From: Mycocentrospora acerina
Taxonomy: Eukaryota > Ascomycota > Dothideomycetes > Pleosporales
NCBI GenBank assembly: GCA_022701365.1
Contig: JAKUHH010000394.1
Location: 82,572 to 146,571 of the forward strand
Length of the DNA: 64,000 nt
Reading direction: 5' to 3'
Part shown: piece after piece, positions 45,094 to 57,063 of the stretch
Numbering within the stretch: the stretch's first letter is position 1
Layout: every line of letters begins with the position of its first letter
Translations under genes and position numbers: made by a program
The notes under the pieces: model-generated
What the model saw: only the letters and a program-made list of their open reading frames with translations
Databases searched by the model: none
What the model was told of the DNA's origin: nothing

Positions 45094-46698
45094 AATTCGG
45101 CTTCGCGAGTCTAGGGAGTCAAGTAGTTAGGCAGGTCAGTTGCGAGGTTCAGGGAGATGGTCGAGCTGTGTGGAAGCCTTTGAGAGGGAGTGAGCGTTGG
45201 GGAGCGCAAGCACTCCATGCTGAGGTGTCCCGCATCGCGAATCACAGACTCGGTGCTTGGCTCGATCCAGCTAGGGGCAATCCCTACGCTTTCACGTTGG
45301 CAGCGACGACCTGGCATTGGACAATGTCGCGGTTGCTGGGAAGAAGGCCAGGACGCTGGCTAGCATCCGTCTGGCAGGTGGGAGTTCGATGCTAACGAAA
45401 AGTCACGTGCTCACGCGACGGACCAAGCACCCAGCCCGCCGATCCAGAGCGAGCGTGGTGTTGGCCACAAGCTCGAGGGAAGGCCACGGCCAAGCTTCAG
45501 GTCCCCCGCCCCGCGTCCAGATATGTTTGATGCCGTTTCCACGAGCCTGCCTAGGGGCACCTTGCAGGGCCTGTGTCGCAAAACGGCGTCGCCCTCGTCA
45601 GAAACATGGCGCCGAATCAAAACAGGTGCACATGGACAGCTGGTCGTCGCGCTGGGATTCTCGGGGCACCCTCGCGTCCGTCGAAGAGGGGACGGGTTCA
45701 ACGTGTGCGGGGTCCCTCAACCCACGTCAAACTCGCCTGCATGGCCAGGGAGGGCGTCAGGTGGGTTGCAGTGACTTGTCGGGCTGAGTAACAATTACTT
45801 ATCCCAATGCATGTCCCAAACTGGCAGCCACCTCCCCCAGAGGAGAGGCTCGTTTCAGCACCAGGTCACAACGAGACAGTCGCCGGCCAAGTCTAGGAAA
45901 TGATAGTGGTTGGTGTGTGATGGCTTCTGAAGCCGGTGCGGAGTTTGAGTTTAAAGCCTGCACGAGAACTCGACGCTTGCACGCCAGCCGTAATGCTTCG
46001 ATAGTAATTGTTTGTCAACCCTAGCACCGCTGACAATGCATATCGAGGGAGCAGCAGGCCTAGACTGCAGGTTGCCGCAGACAGCGCCCACGTCTAGCAT
46101 ACAACTCCAGTGCAGCGTCGACAGCCACGCCCATGTCGACGCTGGACAACGACGAGCTGGCAGGCTGTCGTGTCTGGCGTGGGGAGCACGCTCGACCATC
46201 TCCGGCCAGGAAAATGGCGCGTGGAGGTGCACGACGAAGAGATAGCTCTCGCTGTCCAGGACGAGGAGATAAGTCAGGCCAGTCAACACGAGAACGCGCC
46301 GAGCTACTTATCGATAGGGCATGGCGGGGCTCAAGAAGCATCGCGAAGAGAGCCGACGTCACCAGCCATCGGTAACCCACCCCAACCCACTTGGTCCCGT
46401 TTTTCGGCTGGGTCTCCGGCGCATCTCCCCTGTTATCATGCTGAAAAGCCCACATGCGGTTGCAATTGACGAATCATGCGTGCTTCATGACGTTGGATCG
46501 CGGTGACAAACGGCCACACGTCACTGCACACCACACCCGGAAACTCGTGGATGAGGCCAGCAGCTTTCTGCTCAAGACTACTTGAACCCCTCGCTGCCCC
46601 TCTCTTTCAGCCCATCTACAACTGCCACTTCACCCCAATCCTCAATTGAATCCCTTCAATCACATTCCTCTTTCACACCAACACACACGTTCATCACA
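45094..46698. other. Divergent intergenic region, no gene seen
   Basis: 1.6 kb, GC-rich, between divergent genes. Several ORFs of 100-156 codons overlap on both strands and look like GC-driven artefacts. The last 120 bp before 46699 is CA/CT-rich, a likely MDH leader. Confidence 0.5.
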
Positions 46699-47545
46699 AT
46701 GGTTCCCGTTCCCAAAGCAACCGAGCTCAAGGACCTCTTCAGCCTCAAGGGCAAGGTCGTTGTCGTCACCGGTGCCTCAGGCCCTACCGGCATTGGAATT
46801 GAGGCTGCTCGTGGCTGCGCTGAATACGGCGCTGACCTCGCCATCACATACAACTCTCGCGCAGAGGGTGCCGAGAAGAACGCAAAGGAGCTGTCGGAGA
46901 AGTACGGTGTCAAGGTCAAGGCCTACAAGTGCCAGGTCGGTGTCTACTCGCAGTGCGAGGATCTCGTCAAGAACGTCGTCAAGGACTTTGGCAAGGTCGA
47001 TGTCTTCATCGCCAACGCCGGCAAGACTGCTGACAACGGCATCCTCGATGCCAGTGTTGAGCAGTGGAACGAGGTCATCGAGACTGATCTGACTGGAACC
47101 TTCAACTGCGCACGTGCCGTTGGCCTTCACTTCCGCGAGCGCAAGACTGGCTCGCTCGTCATCACCGCCTCCATGTCCGGCCACATTGCCAACTTCCCCC
47201 AGGAGCAGACCTCATACAACGTCGCCAAGGCTGGCTGCATCCACCTCGCTAGGTCGTTGGCCAACGAATGGAGGGACTTTGCCCGTGTCAACTCCATCTC
47301 CCCTGGATACATTGACACTGGTCTTTCCGACTTCGTTCCCCAGGACATTCAGAAGCTGTGGCACTCCATGATCCCCATGGGCCGTGACGCAAAGGCCACC
47401 GAGCTCAAGGGCGCATACGTCTACTTTGCCTCGGATGCCTCTTCCTACTGCACTGTAAGTTATCTTGACTCACTCTATTGCTATCAAAAACTAATGAGAT
47501 CAGGGCTCCGATCTCCTCATTGACGGCGGTTACTGCGCCAGGTAA
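46699..47545 (+). CDS. NADP-dependent mannitol dehydrogenase (Alt a 8-like SDR)
   Basis: It interconverts mannitol and fructose with NADP(H) in the cytosol, part of the fungal mannitol pathway. 265 aa from exons 46699-47454 and 47504-47545. The start is the ATG in CACAATGGTTCCC; the in-frame ATG at 46582 lies in the leader. The glycine motif TGASGPTGIG is at 24-33, NAG at about 106-108, the catalytic Ser in ITASMSG and Tyr173-x3-Lys177 (YNVAK). The ending is SDLLIDGGYCAR. From memory the sequence is nearly identical to the allergens Alt a 8 and Cla h 8, which supports a Pleosporales origin. The small last exon (42 nt) follows a 49-nt intron. Confidence 0.95.
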
Positions 47546-48036
47546 ACGTGTCGCCCACTAAAATATAGAATGGGTGCACGCACGAATAATGAAGAAAAAA
47601 AATACCAGGCTATGTTGGTAGCTGTGCTCCATCAATGTATATAGTAATGAAAGTATGAATGAATGCTCAAAGTATAAACAAACAACAATCTTTCCTGTGC
47701 ATAATAGACGTGTATGTACACGGACTTTGATTGAAAACGGCCAACTTTCCGTCTGTAATTTGTCAGCCGTGCTTTGGTACTTAAGGTACTCTGCTGACGG
47801 ACAAGACAATTAAACTCCGTCAATAATATCGAGAACCTTGGAAGTGATTTCAACTCTGCAAGAACAATGATTGTCAAATCTCAAGACTTATGACCGAGCT
47901 AGGCCGGTGTTGCTTCTTCCCCGCAGCGTGCATATCGACTCGCAGCACATGAACCGAGGGACGACCGTGATCAACATCTAAATACGACAATACAGCCCAC
48001 TACAAATATGACTTCAAACATTTTGAGCACCACGAA
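47546..48036. other. Intergenic, no gene seen
   Basis: About 490 bp separating the MDH 3' end from the acyl-CoA dehydrogenase start. No coding signal. Confidence 0.5.
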
Positions 48037-49483
48037 ATGGCGACGCCCAAATCCAATACTACTCCCGTCTCATACAAAATGGAAGCCCACAAAAAGGAAA
48101 CCTTTGGTAACCTAGGTCCATGGGCTGAACCTGCCTGGTGCGGCTCCCTCGCATCGCCATATTACAATGAATCGCACAAAAAACTGCGCAATACCATGCG
48201 CCAATATATCGATGAAAAGATTATCCCTTACATGCTTGAATGGGAGGAGAAGGGCGATGCGCCGCGAGAAGTTCAGATGGAATGGGCACGTTCTGGCTTC
48301 TCCTTCGCTGAGGTTCCAGAGCCGTACAGACCAAAAGATGTCCCAGGACCTGCGGGCATTCCAGTCGCGGAGCTAGATGTATTCCACTTGCTGATATCTA
48401 GCGATGAAAGCAGTCGAATTGAGGGTGGAATTGGCACCACGCTGTCAGGCGGTAGTGTCATTGGCGCGCCCCCAATCGTGCATCACGGTACCGAGGAGCA
48501 GAAGAAGAAGTGGTTACCTGGCCTGTTTAACTGGGACACCAGTTTCTCCCTCGGTATCACAGAGCCCAGTGGTGGAGTACGCGTCGCTCCCACGACACAT
48601 TGCGATGATATGCTAACTCCCTGCAGTCAGACGTAGCCAACATCCTCACTACTGCCGAGAAAACTACAGACGGAAAATACTACATTGTCAACGGCTACAA
48701 GAAATGGATCACCGGTATGCCCTGGGCCACTCACATGACAACCGCCGTCCGCACAGGCGGTCCCGGCGCATCTGGCCTCTCCATGCTCGTCATTCCATGC
48801 AACGCTCCAGGCGTCACCCACCGCCGGATCCCCAACAGCGGCCAAAAAGGCGGCGGGGCCTCATTCGTGGAGCTTGACGACTTACGCGTTCCCGTGGCCA
48901 ATCTTCTCGGCGCAGAAAACCAAGGCTTCCGCATCATCATGACAAACTTCAACAAGGAGCGTTACCTCATGTCTGTTGGCTGCAATCGCAAAGCCCGCAC
49001 CTGCCTCAGTCACTCTTGGGACTACGCGACCAAGCGGCACACTTTTGGAAAACCACTCATCTCCAATCAAATCATCGCGCACAAATTGGCAACCATCGGA
49101 CGCTATGTGGAGAGTCACTGGGCATGGCTCGAGCAGCTGGCATACCACATCCAGCAGAGTCCTTTGGGATGGCAGGACCCAGAGATTGCAGGACAGATTG
49201 CACTGAGCAAGGTGCACGGAGGCAGGATTCTGGAGATGGCAAATAGAGAGGCGCAACAGATCTTTGGGGGTGCAGGGTATCAGAAGGGTGGGCCTGGCGC
49301 AGTGGTCGAGCAAATCAGTCGGGATTTGAGGATGATGGTATGTCCAGTCTCTTGTACTTTTGAAGAATTTATTGGAAGTGCTAACACGAATAGGTCGTTG
49401 GTGGTGGAAGCGAGGAAATCATCGCGGATTTGGCGGTGCGGCAGGAGACTGCGCTGGCGAAGAAACGCGGATGGAAGTTGTGA
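48037..49483 (+). CDS. Acyl-CoA dehydrogenase family flavoenzyme
   Basis: A 446-aa, three-exon model: 48037-48576, 48627-49337 and 49394-49483, all phase-0 introns. It has N-terminal helices with YIDEKIIPYMLEWEEKG. The middle beta domain contains SLGITEPSGGSDVANI, where the intron falls between GG and SD. The FAD-binding segments are YIVNGYKKWITG and DLRVPVANLLG. The C-terminal helical domain includes RRHTFGKPL-like KRHTFGKPLISNQ, then QQIFGGAGYQKGG and VVGGGSEEIIADLAVRQ. Such fungal enzymes act on acyl-CoAs in mitochondria or peroxisomes. Chain specificity is unclear. No obvious targeting peptide or C-terminal SKL (it ends KKRGWKL), so location is open. Confidence 0.9.
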
Positions 49484-50476
49484 CGTACAGATTAAGTGTC
49501 TTGATGCGTCGCTCTTTTCCCTTCATAGTATCACTTTATGTAATGGGAAAAAATGATAATTTTCTAATCGAATGCATTTCGTTCATTCAACTTTCATATT
49601 CTGTACCGTCTACCGCTTGTCTTCCCACATCGCCATAACGTATTTATACTCGTCGATAAAAGTCCCGCATTGGTATGCCTAAAACGTGTCCGCTTCCAGC
49701 TGGACGAGTACTACAACAACAACAACAACAACAACAACATCAAGAGCGTCTTGCTTGTGAGCGCAAAGTGGCCGTTCTTTGTTTCTGCAACTGGCAACAT
49801 GAATGGACAAGATGGTCACGAATGCAAACCGCTGGTTTCGATGTATGAAGTGCAGTATATGTGTAGTACAGTAGCTTTGGATCTGTGTGCGTAGTAATGC
49901 TGTTTGTAATGTGATATGCCTGTCATAATAATTTGCTTGTATTGTTATGATGAAGCAAAAGAGAAATTTCCTACCGCACAAGCTTATAGATAGATTTACT
50001 CCTACGCGACAATTATTTTCTCATGTAGGCACATATTGCCAGACGTGAGACTTTCAATTGCAAAATAAGCTAATTTTTGATTAGGCTTGTATTTATACTG
50101 ATCTAAGTACAGAATAGAGAAATAATCTTGGAAAAAGACTCTACAATTGAATTGAAGGAGAATAACTCTACTTCTCCAGCCATTTCCATGTAATCTGAAA
50201 TTCTCAATGCTGTGTTGTGACGCACAGGCCTGCTTCAGGCCTTCTATGCAATCTACAGGAGGGCCAACGTGTCCCAAACGGGTTGTGTGGGGTAACTGCA
50301 TCTTGATCAGCTAACCTCACCTCACTTCATACTTTGCTCTCTGGACGTTATCAAGACGGTATTAAAACAGGTCAATAATACGTTGTTGACACCTCCTATT
50401 CGTCAATATATCTGAGCTTTTCTACTCGTCTTACTTACTACCTTCAAGGTTGCATTGCACGCGACGGGTATACATC
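49484..50476. other. Intergenic with (CAA)n microsatellite
   Basis: About 1 kb without a supportable gene. A run of about nine AAC units lies at 49712-49739. Confidence 0.55.
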
Positions 50477-52971
50477 ATGACAGGACTACCTAAGAATCTC
50501 ATCAGCACGTACCAAAAGTACAAAATTTATACGTAGGTCCTTTATATTTCACGTTTTCATGCCATGACTCGCAACTGTAATGGTTTACAGGTCTGTTTGA
50601 GTGATCAGCTGAGACGATCAATAGGGACTTCATTGCGAAATGGCTCGCATCCACAGCAAGAAAGCATGGTTACATATCACCCAAGTCCAAGAAGCACAAG
50701 GTACCCCAAGGCCAGCCCACATACACAGTCGCCCTCAAGGAATGGACGGCTCTTGCTGAATTCATCGTCGGGCTAACCGACCCGCCTGTTGACATCCCAG
50801 AGAAGCTTGCGTTGTTATTGGATGCAACAATCAGTCTTCGCCAATACTATTCTGAAAGCTTGTCTGAATCCCTGAAAGCCTCACCTGATACACGTGAATC
50901 GGACAATCGGCACACATTCTTCCTCGGCGTCTTGAAGAAAGTGCGCGACGTGCTCAGTCCAAGACTCCCCAAGTCCTACGCGTCCGCGAAGAAGCCCCAG
51001 AGCTTTGGGGATATCGTGAACATTTTCGAGCATCTAGACTTGGAGGAGCCTTCCGAGGCGTTCCAACAAGCTCCCAACATAACGGTATTGCAACCTAACG
51101 AACCAATCTACAAAGCGGAACGCCAGAGTGACCTTGAAGAGAGCTTCTTTGCCTTTTACCTTCTTCTGTACGATTTCAACAGGCTACGTACAGAGGTCTC
51201 ACGAGCTTGGACTGGGTATAAAATCGGCACGCACGACATTGTCGCGGCGGCAATTACCACAAATACTGCAGTGGATCTTGCTCGATCGATGACAGAGGAT
51301 CTAAAGAGTGTATTTTCAAAGTATGGCGGATCCTCGGGGATGCTCGAGACATATTATGCTGCTGCATGCCTTTCATCTGGGCAATCACATAATGGCCAAC
51401 CAGGCGATGATATGAATTTCGCCACGTACAAACTCGCCGACACTGTGTTCTGGCCTGCTTTTCGGCTTCTGACTGCGTTTTGCGATGTGCTGAAAGCAAC
51501 GGACATGCCTGAGATGAAACGCGGTTTTTATGGCGTATACAACCCCTCTTCGAAACGCAAGTACAAGAGTGACAGAGAGAAGTACCTGGAAGACAAGATC
51601 CTGTTACTGGAGATGCTTCCAGAATTCTATTTCTACTGCCGCGCTACTGGGTCCAGTCCGGCTCCAGTGGAAGACGAGCTCACTCGAGGTCTGCGCACAA
51701 TGTTTAAAACGAAGGAAGTTGGCCTTCCACTCGCATTTGCTACGACGCTTTTCCTAGAAATACACCACATGCTACGAGACGAGGTAGACGATGGCTTCAT
51801 GAAGCTCACTGACGTGACGCACTTCGTGCAATCCAATGTTAAGGAGGAGCTTCGATTTCACGCTGGTATCGACATGGAGACGTGGCCAAACGAGAACGAC
51901 CAAGTCATGAACCAATTCATTGATGAGCTACAATTCTGGTGCCACGAGGATCAGCAGCTCATTTTTGCAAAGCAACAAAACCGAATCACCATGCCTGAGC
52001 CATTTCACCTCTACAGAAAGCATCCCTGGTCCTGTGGCTTATGGAAATACTTCGCTTTAATACGCCACCACGAGCTCAGCATCGTATTCACGAATGCCTG
52101 GGGCTCAGTCATTTCTTGTGCTCACTTGTACAACGCAGCAAAAACAAGAAACAAGGCGCACAAAATGGAGTGGAAGGACATGGACGTCGTAATCGGATTG
52201 CAAGGCACCAGCACCTTCTTCGTCGGCACCGACGCCCCAGATTCTGCAGACGAGTGTGCAACGAGATTCGCACTAGCAATGGGCGCTTCGGCCGCGAATC
52301 TAGCAAAATCCACGCGCAAGAAAAAAGGCCTCCTCGTGTCGAAGCGCGGACCAAAGGGGCTGAAGGAACTCGGGCCCGTCCTCCAAACATTCCGCAACAG
52401 CTTCTGCGAATCAGGCCAGCAAAACGGCCTCCGCGCTGAAGACGTGCAGAGGATTCTTGAAAAATCAAACTGGGAGTACGAATTAGATGGCGACAACAAC
52501 ATTTCCACCGCGTACAGAGACACGGACACCGCCACGCCGAAAAAAACACCGCCAGCCAGCCATCTCAGCGTCGCTAAACTACTCGGCCTCCTGCGCGACC
52601 TGTTGCATGCGGAGATGGTAGAGATTGCCTTTGACTACCTGAGACTACACAGACAATGCTGGCGCTTGCTCCGCGCCGTCAACAAGACCTGTCGCGTCGA
52701 CCTTATCCGCATATTCGGGCCAGACTACATCGAAAAGGACAGCCAACTCCCGTTTGTGGTCGGGTATGTGCTCATATCTGCTGCGTCTGGTCAGGAAATA
52801 GAGAGCTTGCTCAAGGCGAGGTTGCCGGATGCTAGCGTGACGGCCAAATTGCTGGAAGATGCGGCGGGTGCTATTCAAGACATGATTGACACGGGTGCTG
52901 GGGCGCTCATTGTAGACACTGTTTTACCAAAGGTTCTGGGCATGGAGATTAGTTTTGAAAATGAAGAGTAG
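50477..52971 (+). CDS. DUF6604 domain protein
   Basis: An 800-aa protein from exons 50477-50532 and 50625-52971. The intron joins the codon YT|DFIAKWLAST. The N-terminus (LPKNLISTYQKYKIYTDF, then WLASTARKHGY) is the hallmark of the fungal DUF6604 domain, continuing through about residue 310 (SFFAFYLLLYDFNRLR, FWPAFRLLTAFCDVL). A long helical region follows. It contains a TRKKKGLLVSKRGPKG basic patch and near the C-terminus LLGLLRDLLHAEMVEIAFDYLRLHR. No enzyme motif or membrane span is seen. Function of the family is unknown. The last 47 coding bases lie in the first copy of the duplication at 52925-53263. Confidence 0.85.
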
Positions 52972-53263
52972 CTGTGCTTTTGGATGAGGATGTTGGGCCA
53001 CCAACCCGGGGGTTGAATGCGTGTCAAGGGGAGATGTAGTACGTAATTTACAATTGATAGCTGCTTGCAAAAGTTTGAAAAAAAGGGAGAAANTACCAAA
53101 GGTTCTGGGCATGGAGATTAGTTTTGAAAATGAAGAGTAGCTGTGCTTTTGGATGAGGATGTTGGGCCACCAACCCGGGGGTTGAATGCGTGTCAAGGGG
53201 AGATGTAGTACGTAATTTACAATTGATAGCTGCTTGCAAAAGTTTGAAAAAAAGGGAGAAAAG
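52925..53263. repeat. 168-bp direct duplication around a single N (probable contig overlap)
   Basis: Bases 52925-53092 recur essentially unchanged from 53094, with the ambiguous base N at 53093 between them. The first copy includes the DUF6604 stop codon; the second continues into unique sequence. Identity without divergence plus an N at the joint points to two contig ends that overlap but were placed side by side. Confidence 0.93.
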
Positions 53264-53402
53264 TACAACATAGGGTTTTTTTTTAAAGGATCATGGTGAT
53301 GAGAATGGGAGATGTCTTTGTATTGGGGTTCGGACAGGTAGGAGATTACTAGGAGCTTTGATAACAAAAAAAATGGCTTCTACAGATTTTACTATAACTG
53401 AT

Positions 53403-55412
53403 TCAAGCCTGTGGTCTACCATACCCGATATCAGGATTATAATATGGCGCACTAGGCCCTCGGCTACGATGGGGATAAGACTGGCCCGCATCATGGGGCG
53501 TGTTGTAAGCGCCTCGAAAGCCATTATGAGGCCCACCAACATTCCCACGAGCACCTCCACGCGGATTGACGTGAGCGCCATGGGGATTTCCATGAGCACC
53601 GTGAGAACTGCTATGAGCACCACGGGGATTGTTGTAAGCCCCACGATGAGGATTAGAAGCCCCACGTTGAGGATTATAAGCGCCGCGAGGAGCGTTGAAC
53701 ACACCGCGCCCACCTCTTTGCTGGCCGTGACCACGATGCGCACCGAATTGTGGAGAGAATGGCTGAGGCTCGCGCCTCCAATGTTTCTGGAAGAATTCCC
53801 TCCCTACAATGTGCTTCTTGAATTCCATTGAGCGTAGCAAGACTGGTCCGCCTTTGTCCTCGCGGACCAAAACCGCACATCGGAGTGGGCCGGGCTGCTG
53901 CCTTAGCAGAGTCCGAAGTTGCGACAGCAGGCCAGCGAGTTTTTGCAGATTCTCTTGCTGGTTGTCTTCCCATTTCTTGATCCTTGGTTGCGCGTCTTCG
54001 CGTATGATTCGGAGGATCTTGCCGGTGCCTGCTTGGTATCGGCCGGTGAAGAGGATGGATGTTCGACCGAACCAGAGTTGGTCCATGCATGCAACGAGTG
54101 GCTGACCATCAGGCTTTCGCACTTGTGTCTTGAGTTCTGCCATTTGGGCTGTGGGTACGATGTGGCCTTTTTGCAATACCCGGATGGGAGCATTGTACAC
54201 TAGGTGCGGCTTCTGTGCGGGCCCACCACTGACTGCTGTTGCCTCTGGAGGAGAAACTTCGTCAGATGCTCCGTCATCGTATGCATCTGCTTCGAAGCGT
54301 ACGACTACGTTGAGGGGTCCCATCTTGTAACGGACAGCGCGGTAGTGACTTGTTGCGTCGTTCATTCCTTCTGCAGGCTGAGTGAAGAATCGCTCAAAGT
54401 TGCCTCCGTAGCCGGATCCATCTGACATCTTCCAATACCCGCCTGAATCTTTGCGAACGATAATCAGTGTGTTGTACACAAGGAAAATATCCAGGCGGAA
54501 GGGCCCGTTGATTTTTCCTTGCACAAATTCAAGAAGTATGCGGAGGTTATTACGGTCGGCCAGCACGTCGACATCCATGAATTGGTAGTCAGGGTTCATG
54601 GCACCGATTGCATGAAACATGGGTGAATATGGATTATTGGGTTGTCTCACGTAGTTGTAATCTGCGTACTGGAGGCCAGTGTCCCCATCTAGTGTGTGTG
54701 GTAATATAGGTGCTTGCCATTTTGCAGGCTCACCCGGTACTAATAGAGTTAGCGCACTGTGACTGATCAAGTGCTCGTATAAGAGATTAAGATTAAATGT
54801 CTAAACTTACCATATATGGTGTTTGTGCCATCGGTAGATGCTTGCCAGTTGTAACAACACACTATCTCTGGTTCCGTATCCCATGTTACGGGCCCAGGAA
54901 CAGGAACGACGGAATCTGCTTGAATTGTATGGAGTACAGCACCTGCATCTCTAGCGATAGCATTATCGAACCGCAGCCTCTTCTTTTTCTGCTTCGCCGT
55001 CAACACTTTCGGCTTTTCGATATCGTCTTTAGCTTCAAGACCTAGGTCGTCCCCATCCTCGACATCCTCGACATCCTCAACATCCATTTCTTCCACATCT
55101 CCATCGTTCAGAGTAAGATTTTCAGGCGCTAGATCCACCTGAGGATTCACTGCAACGGCTTCTGCAGCTGATTTGGAAGGCGCATTCGTAGGATTTGGTT
55201 TATTTTGTGAGCTTGCATGTGTTTTTGCATTTGGCTGCACCTCGTCTTTTGTATTCTGCGTTGGTTTTTCACGCTTGCGATTCCTCGGTCCACGATTTCG
55301 CCTCGGAGGTTTCACACTGGGATCTTAATCGAAGGAGTAAGCTTGAGAAGGAGCATGCCAAGTAAGGCTCTCAACATGCGAAAAGCCTACCTTGCACGAT
55401 TGATTGTGACAT
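53403..55412 (-). CDS. Conserved fungal protein with C-terminal RGA/HGA repeats
   Basis: A 623-aa model with exons 55412-55391, 55323-54811 and 54739-53403. The first exon (MSQSIVQ) and both joins (VQ|DPSVKPPRRNR; TIY|VPGEPAKW) keep one frame. The N-terminus is basic (RRNRGPRNRKREK), then acidic (VEEMDVEDVEDVEDGDD). The conserved core (about 140-400) includes IVCCYNWQASTD, VPGEPAKWQAP, YSPMFHAIGAMNPDYQFMD, LRILLEFVQGK and YRAVRYKMGPLNVVVRFEAD. The tail (about 490-600) is built of Arg/His-Gly-Ala units about nine residues apart, like RNA-binding RGG tails. From memory, database homologues are often named 'geranylgeranyl pyrophosphate synthetase', but no DDxxD prenyl-synthase motif is seen, so that name is unsupported. 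Confidence 0.82.
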
Positions 55413-56200
55413 TTTGATGATAATGTGCCTCGCACGTGCGTATTTTAGAATACGTCCAATGAAAATGACTTGAGGGACCTAAAGCAATGTCTTAGGTAAG
55501 TTGATGCTATTGTTCTGCTCATGGTACCGCACTGTTGGGTCACGTTTTCTAAGTAGAGTAGCAATATTACCTTTGTGCTCGCTAGACGAATCGTCGAGCT
55601 AAGCAAGCGTTTATAGTTACGAGCAACAGGATGTGGAGGTGTGACGGCAATGAGATGGCCGACCTGTTGAAGGCGATAGGCTTCGTAGGAGATGAAAAAG
55701 GAAGTCGTGTCGTGAGTCCATTACCCCTGCGCGGGTCGGTGATTGGACAGTCGCCACAGAGCCTTGCTAGCGGTTCATGAGCCGCAAGCGCTGCATCGTG
55801 AGCGCCTCTGCATCATGACAGTCCCCTCTTCAGAATGCGCCGCAAAAGTCTTAGTCCTGCCGCCGGTAAGGCTGACAAGTCTCTTCTCAGACTCCATATA
55901 CTTGATACATTTTATTAATAAGCCCACCGTGCCACGGTCCCGCAGCCCCTCCCGGCGAACCACAACGTCATCCCAAGCGCCCCTAACCGTAGTCTAGAGA
56001 GCATGCATATTGACGCTCGGAATTCGTTAGAAATAGGCGTGAGGAATCTAATGCCTGCTAGTTAACAAACAATGCGGCGCAATACTTTGAGACAGTGTGC
56101 AGATAAAATCGATATCAGAAGGGGTTGCCCTGGGTGATGTTGAATTATCATCATTTGTCCATACTTGCCATTGTACCGTTATCACTTCTCAATCGCGGCA
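55413..56200. other. Intergenic, no gene seen
   Basis: About 790 bp between divergent genes. No supported coding region. Confidence 0.5.
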
Positions 56201-57063
56201 ATGTCCAGATTTCTTCTTGTTAGCTCAATCGCGTTTGGTGTGCAAGCATTCTATCCATACAATGAACAGACACCAGTTATTCTCAAAGCTGCGCCGGCGT
56301 TTACTGTCTTGCTTGAAGTAAGCAATGTTCTGCCTGACCATCGAATTTTCATCACTAACAAGCAGTGCAGTCTAATAACTATCGCGATTTTCATTTCCAG
56401 TCAACATCCTCTAGTGCAACAACTCTGAGTCTTAATGTTCTCCATCAGATCGCTGGTTATGACGTAACGAACTTCCAACCTACTGTTATCTCGATCGATA
56501 TCCCACTGGACATAACAGCTCCTGCATCCATGAGTATTGGTACCATGTCCGTAAATCCTATTTCAGATGAACAAGATCAAATGCCTTGGATCGAAACTTT
56601 ACGACCTGGCGAGGATATACCGTTGTCTCATGTTGGTATCCGTAGGGGTGGCATGTATAGTATAGAAGTACAAACGGCACGATTGGCACTCGAAACACCA
56701 TATATATCTATACCCAAGGAGATTTTCGATGCCCTTCTCATAGCTACCCAGCCTGTTTTCAATTTCTCTGGGTCGAAGTCTGAGCAAGGAAAAGTCGACT
56801 GCGATTCCAGATCCCAATTCCCAGATCTCGTTCTTGGGCTTGAGCTCGAGTCGGGGGACAATGATGAACCGAGTATGGAAATAAACGAAATTTTGATTAC
56901 ACCGGAGCAATACATCATGGAGTCTGAGCAGGGGACCTGTATACTTCTAGTAAGGAGTTCTAGTCATAGTCGAAGTGAAGAGGTGGTATTGGGGTGGGCA
57001 GCAATCAGAGGGAGGGAGATCATTCTAGACTGGGTCAATCTCAGGACAAGCTTTGAGTGGTAG
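56201..57063 (+). CDS. Secreted degenerate pepsin-like protein (C-terminal lobe only)
   Basis: A 260-aa model with exons 56201-56317 and 56401-57063. An alternative acceptor at 56370 adds ten residues in frame. A signal peptide covers about residues 1-16 (MSRFLLVSSIAFGVQA). The second half resembles the C-terminal lobe of fungal aspartic proteases: ISIPKEIFDALL, DCDSRSQFPDLVLGLE, EILITPEQYI, CILLVRSS, VVLGWAAIRGREIILDW. The protein is far shorter than a two-lobed pepsin (about 400 aa). The expected Asp-Thr/Ser-Gly active-site segment is replaced by LETPYIS, so it is unlikely to be an active protease. It may be a pseudoenzyme, a truncated relic, or have lost an N-lobe exon. Confidence 0.7.

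Noticed and set aside
45317..45787. 156-codon ORF between the gasdermin-like gene and MDH
   Set aside because: Basic, repeat-free translation with no splice or promoter support; overlapping ORFs of similar length on the other strand point to GC bias.
52925..53263. True biological tandem duplication
   Set aside because: The copies look identical and are separated by a single N, which fits an unmerged contig overlap better.
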